A DNA stretch of 18,208 nucleotides from NCBI GenBank assembly GCA_964360335.1, contig CAYHVH010000016.1, positions 1 to 18,208 of the forward strand, given 5' to 3'. This document shows, in pieces, positions 12,522 to 18,208 of this stretch (its first letter is position 1; every line of letters begins with the position of its first letter). The notes beneath the pieces are model-generated. The model had not been told where the DNA came from, did not search any database, and was given only the letters and a program-made list of their open reading frames with translations. The translations under genes and the position numbers were made by a program. Source of the stretch: CAYHVH01 sp964360335 (GTDB taxonomy: Bacteria; Patescibacteriota; Doudnabacteria; UBA920; 2-01-FULL-46-14).

Positions 12522-14009
12522 ATGTCTGAAGTCTTATACCGTAAATACCGGCCGCAGACCTTTGCCGAAGTCATCGGCCAGGATGCCGTGAAAGCCGTGC
12601 TCCAAAACGCGCTCAAACTCGGGCGGATTTCGCACGCCTATCTCCTAAGCGGCCCGCGGGGCGTGGGCAAAACCACGGTCGCCCGGCTCTTGGCCAAGGC
12701 GGTCAATTGCCTGAAGCCCAGGGAGGGGGAACCGGACGCGAAATGCGAAAACTGCATTGCCGTGCAAAACGGCCGGTTTTTGGATTTGTTGGAAATCGAC
12801 GCCGCGAGTTACACCGGGGTAGAAAACATCCGGGACATCATTGACCATGTAAAATTCAGTCCCACCCAGGGCAAGTACAAGGTTTTTATCATTGACGAGG
12901 TCCACATGTTGAGCAAGGCGGCTTTTAACGCGCTCCTCAAAACTTTGGAGGAGCCACCGGCTCATGCGATTTTTATCTTGGCCACTACCGAGATTCACAA
13001 AGTGCCGCCGACGATTATTTCCCGGGCCCAGCGGTTTGATTTCAAGCGAGTGTCTGCGGCGGAGATTTTTCAACTTTTTTCCGTGGTGCTTCGAGATTTG
13101 CGCCTCAAAGTTGTGCCGGAAGCCCAGGCCTTGATTGCCCAGGCGGCCGAGGGGAGTTTTCGCGATGCCCTGTCCATCCTTGACCAGCTCTTGAGCTTCG
13201 GGGAAAAGGAAATCACCCTAGACCGGGTGGAGGAAACTTTGGGACTCACCAGGATTGCCACTCATCAGAATTTTTTGGACCTGCTTCTCGGGGCGGATGC
13301 TCCGGGGGCCAGTAAATTCGTAAAAACCTTGGCTTACGAGGGCCGGGATCTCGTGCAGTTTCTCCGAAATTTTTTGGAGTATCTGCGGCTTTTGCTCTAC
13401 GTCAAAATGGCCCTCGAGGATGCGGCCGCTTTGGGGCTTACGGCCGAGGAGCAAGCCAAAGTTTTGTCCCAGAGTCAAAGCTTGCCGGGAGCGGAACTTT
13501 TGGCGATCATCAAAGCGATGCTCGAGGCTTACCGGGAGACCAAACTCTCGCCCGTGCCGGAATTGCCGCTGTTGCTGGCGGTGGGCAAGCTCCTGCAAAA
13601 TAGCCAGGTAGAGCGACAGCCGACAGAGCCCAGGGACGAGGGCCGCCGGAGAGAGACTAAGGACAAGGAGTCCCATTTGCACCTGGAACTCGGGATGATC
13701 GTTGACCGCTGGGCAGAGGTTTTGTCGCGCGTCAAAGAATATAACCGGTCTCTGCTCTCGAGTCTGCGACTGGGCCGGATCGTGCGGCTCAAGGGCAGCG
13801 AGCTTACTCTGGCTTTTCCGTATAATTTTCACAAAGAAACCGTGGAGGCCCGGAAAAACCGGATCGTGGTGGAGCAAGTTTTGGAAGAAGTTTTTGACCG
13901 CAAGGTGCAGGTCAAAGTTTATTTGGAGCGGGAACTGCCGCGGGAGGAAGAATCGGGCGCGGGAGGCGGGGATCTTTTGAGCGCGGCGTTAAAAGTTTTG
14001 GGGGAATAG
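12522..14009 (+). CDS. dnaX: DNA polymerase III gamma/tau subunit
   Basis: The protein has 495 residues from the chosen start and is the clamp-loader ATPase of the replicative polymerase. MSEVLYRKYRPQTFAEVIGQ is the classic N-terminus, which fixes ATG 12522; the frame is open further up to 12444, but that stretch contains the terminator and promoter. Walker A GPRGVGKTT is at 44-52, DEVH at 125-128, sensor ATTE follows, then the SRAQRFDF arginine-finger region. The zinc module has only three Cys: Cys63, Cys75 and Cys78, with Asp72 where the second Cys is expected (GEPD for GEPC). Residues about 375-395 are a charged linker (PTEPRDEGRRRETKDKES), then a C-terminal domain. No A-rich slippery site for a gamma frameshift was noticed. 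Confidence 0.96.
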   Translation: MSEVLYRKYRPQTFAEVIGQDAVKAVLQNALKLGRISHAYLLSGPRGVGKTTVARLLAKAVNCLKPREGEPDAKCENCIAVQNGRFLDLLEIDAASYTGVENIRDIIDHVKFSPTQGKYKVFIIDEVHMLSKAAFNALLKTLEEPPAHAIFILATTEIHKVPPTIISRAQRFDFKRVSAAEIFQLFSVVLRDLRLKVVPEAQALIAQAAEGSFRDALSILDQLLSFGEKEITLDRVEETLGLTRIATHQNFLDLLLGADAPGASKFVKTLAYEGRDLVQFLRNFLEYLRLLLYVKMALEDAAALGLTAEEQAKVLSQSQSLPGAELLAIIKAMLEAYRETKLSPVPELPLLLAVGKLLQNSQVERQPTEPRDEGRRRETKDKESHLHLELGMIVDRWAEVLSRVKEYNRSLLSSLRLGRIVRLKGSELTLAFPYNFHKETVEARKNRIVVEQVLEEVFDRKVQVKVYLERELPREEESGAGGGDLLSAALKVLGE

Positions 14010-14024
14010 CGACTGCAATAACAT

Positions 14025-14540
14025 ATGAACGGCAATACTTTAAGCTTCCTGCAATTTAATAATCCGACACTCGGCCAGTTGCTGTTTGCGGAAGTTTTGG
14101 GCGAAGTGGTGAATTTTATGAAGGGCCAGCCCGCCGCCCGCTATAAAGTGATGATTGGCTCGGACAGCAACGGCAACGGCACCCTGGACGTGGTGTCGGT
14201 TGTCGCCATCCACCGCGTCGGCAACGGCGGCCGGTATTTCTGGTGCCGCAGCGGCCGGACCGGCATCCGGACCCTCCGCCAGAAAATTTATGCCGAGGTG
14301 GAGGCTTCGCTCGACCTCGCGGTGCAGTTTTTGCCGGCGTTCCGCAGCGCCCTCAGGCTCCAGGAAACCAAAACCGAGCTGCCGTTTGACTTTGAGATTC
14401 ACGTGGACGTGGGGATGCAAGGGGAAACGCGCGACCTCATCCGGGAAGTGACCGGGATGGTTCGCGGTTACGGCTATGAGGTTTATGTGAAGCCGGAAGC
14501 CGCCGCGGCGACCACTGTGGCCGACCGGCACGTGCGTTAA
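14025..14540 (+). CDS. DUF458/YkuK-family RNase H-like protein
   Basis: The protein has 171 residues. The pattern YKVMIGSDS (Asp47), then a beta hairpin ending in YFWCR, FEIHVDVG (Asp128) and the end KPEAAAATTVADRHVR (Asp167) matches the DUF458 family (B. subtilis YkuK), predicted to have a RuvC/RNase H fold with acidic metal-binding residues on these strands. All three expected Asp are present, so it may be an active nuclease; the substrate of the family is unknown. It starts 15 bp after the dnaX stop and is probably co-transcribed with it. ATG 14025 lacks a Shine-Dalgarno. Confidence 0.82.
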   Translation: MNGNTLSFLQFNNPTLGQLLFAEVLGEVVNFMKGQPAARYKVMIGSDSNGNGTLDVVSVVAIHRVGNGGRYFWCRSGRTGIRTLRQKIYAEVEASLDLAVQFLPAFRSALRLQETKTELPFDFEIHVDVGMQGETRDLIREVTGMVRGYGYEVYVKPEAAAATTVADRHVR

Positions 14541-14544
14541 GGGT

Positions 14545-14573
14545 TTGCAGCTCGAGGCCGAATATGGTATACT
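14545..14573 (+). promoter_or_regulatory. Promoter of the beta-helix gene
   Basis: TTGCAG (14545-14550), a 17-bp spacer and TATACT (14568-14573). The start site would be near 14580. It lies directly after the DUF458 stop and gives the beta-helix gene its own transcript. Confidence 0.75.
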
Positions 14574-14633
14574 GTAAGCAAAGTTAAAGGCATAAGCGAT
14601 TTGAAACAAAAAGACCCGGAAATTACCGTTTTT

Positions 14634-16337
14634 ATGCGGAAAAACAGCATCTATCTGGCTCTTGCCGTGATTATCGTCCTGGCTGCGTGGTGGTATACGG
14701 AGCAGAGCAAGATTGACGTGGATTATTCGCGATCGGGGGCGGCTATTGTTCCTACCCCCACGAATGTTTTGGACACCGCCTTTATAGGAGCTTTCAACAA
14801 CACCCGCTACGTTAATGGCTACAAATACCCGCAGGACGACTCTGGAATAGAAGCTGCCATTTCTGATTTAGGCGGCGTGCCTGGAGCAGTTGTACTGCCT
14901 TGTGGCGTGTACGACATCAAAAATGAAATTGTCGTGAATAGTTTGGGCGTGAGTCTGATTGGTTTTGGCCATTGCACGAGATTGAATATAGTTACCGCGG
15001 GGGACGCCTTTATTGTTGATGATTCGAGGTTTCTTTTAAGTGATATGGAAATTACGATAAGTGCGTCTTCTGATCGCGCCGGGAGCGTACTGAAGATTTC
15101 CGGAGATCAGGGCACGGTAAGGAATGTCCGCATAGCCGGTAGAGGTGGAATTAAGAACGGCAAAGCTTTTACTCTCGACGGCCCCGGAGCCAACAACTGG
15201 ACATTCAGCGACGTTAACTTTCCGGGCGGCGCGAAGTGGCAGTATCTTTTCCTGCTTAAGTCCACGAGCGGCACTATTGCCTCGACTCATTTGACCGACA
15301 TTCGCGTTTCGAACACCAACACCTATTCAGGCGGCGCCGGATTAATTTTGGATACGGGGGTTGATACGGTCACGTGCGTAAGTTGCGAGGGACTTACCGT
15401 TCTTGCCCAAAATTCAGCAGGCGGCCAGGCGCCGAGATGGATCGAATTTACTAACAGCTATATCGAGGCCCTGGTGGGGGGCGATGTGTCTAAGCCGGCT
15501 TCTTCCGGCGGAACAGCCATTAAACTGGATGCGGTTAGAGACTTCCGTTTTCAGGGATACATCGGATCGTCATTGGTCGGCGTTGATATCGGATCTAACG
15601 CCAAGGAAGTTGAGATTAGCAACACCGAGTTTGTAAGTACAAGCAAGCAAGCGATCATTGTGAGATCCGGCTCCAAGGGGGGAGTAAACATCAGCAACAA
15701 TACGTTTGAGGATGTGGGCAGTCTGAAGAATAACACCTACGATGTGATTTTAGCAGAAGCAGGCGCAAGTAATTTCCGCATAGACGGCAACACGTTCAAA
15801 AGCTCGCTCGCTAATAAACCGAGATATTTGATTAATATTGCGTCGGGAGCATCTAACAATTACGTTGTTGCGTTTAATAACTTTGCTAATTACGCGGCGG
15901 GAGATATTCAGGACTCTGCGGGCGGGGCAGGGCGTTACATTTTCGGCAACGTCCCGACGCCTTCCATGGGCAACATCATAGGCGCCGCCCAGCCGGGAAC
16001 TAACTTCAACGGCGGTGTCGGTTTTAACAACGGGGTTGTTTTTAGGTCGGGCATCGCGGCCGGAACCGGTCTGCAGCATGTCCGCTCCTCGACGGGAGCG
16101 ATAGGGCCGAAAGCGTCCGTGCCCGTAACCGTAAAGTGGCAGGTTGCTTTTCCGGATTCTTCATATACGGTAACCTGTTCAGTCGCCGGCGGGGCGGGAC
16201 AAGCCAATGCCAATGGCTTGAGGATCCACCACATCGAGTCTGTTTCTCCTGCGTCCGTTGTTGTGAGGGTAGTTAACGATCACCCTGAATTCCCTAAGCT
16301 TGGCAGTTTGTACTGCATAGGAATTCACGATCAATAA
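14634..16337 (+). CDS. Membrane-anchored right-handed beta-helix protein (pectate lyase-like / tailspike-like)
   Basis: The protein has 567 residues. Residues 5-23 form an N-terminal membrane anchor or signal. From about 60 the sequence has the pectate-lyase-superfamily opening (DDSGIEAAISDLGG, AVVLPCGVYDI, VSLIGFG) followed by many short repeats of beta-coil type rich in Asn, Ser and Gly (VEISNTEF, VNISNNTFEDV, FRIDGNTFKS), the mark of a parallel beta-helix up to about 420. The last 75 residues (VTVKWQVAFPDSSYTVTCSV onward) form a separate beta domain like those at the tips of phage tail proteins. It is likely exported and glycan-binding or glycan-cleaving; no catalytic residues can be assigned. 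ATG 14634 was chosen; an in-frame TTG at 14601 with AAAGG 10 nt upstream is a real alternative and adds 11 residues. The gene is visibly more A/T rich than dnaX, which suggests transfer. Confidence 0.75.
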   Translation: MRKNSIYLALAVIIVLAAWWYTEQSKIDVDYSRSGAAIVPTPTNVLDTAFIGAFNNTRYVNGYKYPQDDSGIEAAISDLGGVPGAVVLPCGVYDIKNEIVVNSLGVSLIGFGHCTRLNIVTAGDAFIVDDSRFLLSDMEITISASSDRAGSVLKISGDQGTVRNVRIAGRGGIKNGKAFTLDGPGANNWTFSDVNFPGGAKWQYLFLLKSTSGTIASTHLTDIRVSNTNTYSGGAGLILDTGVDTVTCVSCEGLTVLAQNSAGGQAPRWIEFTNSYIEALVGGDVSKPASSGGTAIKLDAVRDFRFQGYIGSSLVGVDIGSNAKEVEISNTEFVSTSKQAIIVRSGSKGGVNISNNTFEDVGSLKNNTYDVILAEAGASNFRIDGNTFKSSLANKPRYLINIASGASNNYVVAFNNFANYAAGDIQDSAGGAGRYIFGNVPTPSMGNIIGAAQPGTNFNGGVGFNNGVVFRSGIAAGTGLQHVRSSTGAIGPKASVPVTVKWQVAFPDSSYTVTCSVAGGAGQANANGLRIHHIESVSPASVVVRVVNDHPEFPKLGSLYCIGIHDQ

Positions 16338-16367
16338 AGACAGCCGTGGATTTATGCGGGTGAAACC

Positions 16368-16403
16368 AAAAGCCGCCCCTCGACTACGCTCGGGGCGGCT
16401 TTT
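16368..16403. terminator. Bidirectional terminator between convergent genes
   Basis: A perfect 12-bp inverted repeat, AAAAGCCGCCCC (16368-16379) and GGGGCGGCTTTT (16392-16403), with a 12-nt loop TCGACTACGCTC. The T tract on one strand and A tract on the other serve both the beta-helix gene (stop 16337) and the surface protein (stop 16470). The loop plus the inner stem equals a palindromic mini-repeat core like the one inside cysS. Confidence 0.88.
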
Positions 16404-16469
16404 GCAAAAGTCGTATTTCAGTTTGAGTAAAAATATATCTAGTTGGTTGTGGTTTCGCTCCTTCTTAGA

Positions 16470-18208
16470 TTACTGTTTGTTGAGCTGCGCTCGGGTCTGC
16501 GGGCCGACCACACCAATGGCGCGGATGCCGTATTTGCGTTGATAGGCCTTAACTCCATCAATTGTCCGCCAGCCATAATATCCGGTAATCGGGCTGCGGT
16601 AGACAAGTTCGCCCGTGAGCCGCTTCTGGAGCTCGGTTATGTCACTGCCGCGCGACCAAGGGCGCAAGTTTCGAGTGAATTGATAAGTAGCGACGCCGAG
16701 AACTTGGCCCGAAGGGCTCGGTAAGGGAGCGAGGGTCGGCGCTGGGGCAGGGACCGGCAACACAAGGTTACTGCTGGTTGCGTTGCTCGGGGTTGGGGAA
16801 AAATCGCCGCCTGGACCGCTGCCGCCGCCGTTTGGCGCAGCGTTTGAAGTTTGACTGCCGCCTCCGCCGTTGCCAGCGTTACCCGCGGTGGTCAGGCTTC
16901 CTTCCCCGCTTACCGCCGCGGGAGAACCGACGGATACGGTCCGGTAATAGTAGGTAGTCGCGGGCTCAAGTTCCGAGACGGTAACGCTGTGTTCGGTGAC
17001 CAGGGGTTCCAGGTTCTGCTCGGCGGTTGAGAAAGCGTAGCCGTAGTTGGGCGCTTCGCCCAATGTGAGGTGGGACTCGGTGTCGTAGATGACCCGGCTC
17101 GTGGCGGGATGATCAGTCGTCCAGTGGACGGTAAAGCTCGTCGAGGCGGGGGATTCTGCCCGCTGCTGCGAAATCTTTGCGACCGAGACATAGGCTACGG
17201 GCCCGGCCAGAGCCGTGCGCTCCACGTTCCCGGTATTATCCGTGGCACTGACTTCGAAACAGTAGATGCCCCGGCTCGGGGGAGCCCAATTGTTGCTCCA
17301 CTGAACCGTGATAGGGTCGACACTCACGAGGTCAAGCGCCACGATTTCGATGGGAATCGCTTCGCTGTCCGCGCAGTTGAGTTCGTTGAACACATCAAAG
17401 AAGCTTTGCGCGGGATAGTCGGCTACGGCTTCGGCCTCGCCAATTTGCCGCACGGTGAGGGTCGCCTCTTTCAAGCCGGAGGAGTGTCCGGTTTCTTCTT
17501 CCCCGCCCTTGCCCAAGACAGCACCGGGGTTGTCTGCGGAAACGCCGGTCAGTTCGAGAGCCAGGATTTCGGTTTCGATGATTTTGTGATCCAGAGGATC
17601 GTTGAAAGAAGATATGGGTGGCGTATGGTCATCTATCCAGTTGAGAAAGTTTATACTGATATCTCCGCCCTCTTCAAGTCGCACCGTTACTTGTCCCAAT
17701 TCCTGATTTTCTTCCTCCCACTCCCCAATCCCGCTAAATCCTTGGTGTACCCATCCGTTTCTTTCTTCCTCGTCAAGCATATAAATACCCGGAAATAAGT
17801 TCTGCCAACTGACCATCCCGTCGCCATCGGTTCTCTTACACTCACTTACACTTGGCCCCCCCTCCTGGACAAGCCCGAACAAGCAGATTTCCCAGTCGCG
17901 GACAAGAAGCCCCCTATTCTCGTCAAAATACTTAAATGCGGTGATGCCGCCGGTAATATCGCGGTTATAAAGATACAGCTGTGCGTCTTCTGCCTCTTCA
18001 AAGAATGATTCACCCAACCATATCGGCACCTGCCCTGATTCCCACTTAATATCGCTGACATCATCTTCATTGTAGTATTCGTTTCCGTCAGTATCTTGCA
18101 CGTATTCAAGCCGCCATCCTGTTTTTTCCTCTTCGTCAACGATGTACCATTTATCCGGATCAAGATTTTCGGAAGAAAACACAGCCGCGCCGTGGAACGG
18201 GCCCATGT
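16470..18208 (-). CDS. Large multidomain surface protein, C-terminal part (5' end outside window)
   Basis: At least 578 residues are visible; the frame runs off the right edge, so the ATG at 18206 is probably internal and the signal peptide lies outside. Numbered from that Met: 1-75 and about 85-190 are SpaA/prealbumin-like modules (the second has DWEICLFGL, then GMVSWQNLFPGIYMLDEE); about 196-345 is an Ig-like region ending AGPVAYVSVAK; 349-440 is a fibronectin type III domain (FTVHWTTDHPATSRVIYD ... LEPATTYYYRTV); 441-505 is a Gly/Asn then Pro/Ala-rich linker; 508-578 is a peptidoglycan-binding domain of the PG_binding_1 type (SDITELQKRLT ... YYGWRTIDGVKAYQRKYGI ... VGPQTRAQLN). It is a cell-wall-attached extracellular protein, plausibly for adhesion. 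It shares a terminator with the convergent beta-helix gene. Confidence 0.85.
   Translation of the reverse strand, partial: MGPFHGAAVFSSENLDPDKWYIVDEEEKTGWRLEYVQDTDGNEYYNEDDVSDIKWESGQVPIWLGESFFEEAEDAQLYLYNRDITGGITAFKYFDENRGLLVRDWEICLFGLVQEGGPSVSECKRTDGDGMVSWQNLFPGIYMLDEEERNGWVHQGFSGIGEWEEENQELGQVTVRLEEGGDISINFLNWIDDHTPPISSFNDPLDHKIIETEILALELTGVSADNPGAVLGKGGEEETGHSSGLKEATLTVRQIGEAEAVADYPAQSFFDVFNELNCADSEAIPIEIVALDLVSVDPITVQWSNNWAPPSRGIYCFEVSATDNTGNVERTALAGPVAYVSVAKISQQRAESPASTSFTVHWTTDHPATSRVIYDTESHLTLGEAPNYGYAFSTAEQNLEPLVTEHSVTVSELEPATTYYYRTVSVGSPAAVSGEGSLTTAGNAGNGGGGSQTSNAAPNGGGSGPGGDFSPTPSNATSSNLVLPVPAPAPTLAPLPSPSGQVLGVATYQFTRNLRPWSRGSDITELQKRLTGELVYRSPITGYYGWRTIDGVKAYQRKYGIRAIGVVGPQTRAQLNKQ

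Noticed and set aside
13610..13690. Mini-repeat insertion in the charged linker of dnaX
   Set aside because: The linker is a variable, charged region in all DnaX proteins, and no palindromic core could be seen in its DNA.

Overview
The window looks like chromosomal DNA of a Candidate Phyla Radiation (Patescibacteria) bacterium, most likely of the Parcubacteria type. The grounds are: a CysRS with HHTNE and MGKSEG motif variants, a compact DnaX, an orphan conjugation-type DNA-pump ATPase in an operon with small unrecognised helical proteins, a standalone HTH-Cas2 (PaaX-like) protein, a surface protein with SpaA-like, FnIII and peptidoglycan-binding modules, near-leaderless promoters, and scattered short palindromic mini-repeats of a type common in such genomes. 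This is inference from gene content; no rRNA or tRNA lies in the window. The genetic code is standard (TGA is a stop), and the DNA is moderately G+C rich apart from two A/T-richer patches at about 3200-3950 and 14580-16340.

Layout. (1) 1-3198, cell-envelope polysaccharide genes: the 3' end of a processive family-2 glycosyltransferase (+), a hairpin-filled convergent gap, a secreted NodB-type deacetylase with an N-terminal carbohydrate-binding-like domain (-), and a divergently transcribed membrane-anchored TIM-barrel hydrolase (+). Together they resemble a dissected exopolysaccharide synthesis, deacetylation and hydrolysis module of the PgaC/PgaB kind. (2) 3260-3927: a 199-residue HTH-Cas2 protein whose gene sits exactly between two 37-bp, imperfectly palindromic direct repeats (35/37 identical). 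This is the most unusual arrangement here. (3) 3948-7109 (-): cysS, with a palindromic mini-repeat inserted in frame; a CDP-alcohol phosphatidyltransferase; and a CorA-family transporter lacking the GMN signature. (4) 7230-11063 (+): a tightly packed four-gene operon from a strong promoter, three unrecognised small proteins followed by an 837-residue membrane-anchored TraD/HerA-like ATPase. (5) 11200-14540 (+): a conserved hypothetical protein with a structured leader, a six-helix GtrA-like membrane protein, dnaX and a DUF458/YkuK RNase H-like protein. (6) 14634-18208: a membrane-anchored right-handed beta-helix protein (+) and, convergent across a bidirectional terminator, the C-terminal part of a large multidomain surface protein (-).

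There is no gene-free stretch longer than about 160 bases. The candidate novel system is the repeat-bounded HTH-Cas2 cassette at 3260-3927. The orphan DNA-pump operon and the mini-repeats placed in a CDS, a leader and a terminator are secondary points of interest. All family assignments are from motif reading; no searches were run.
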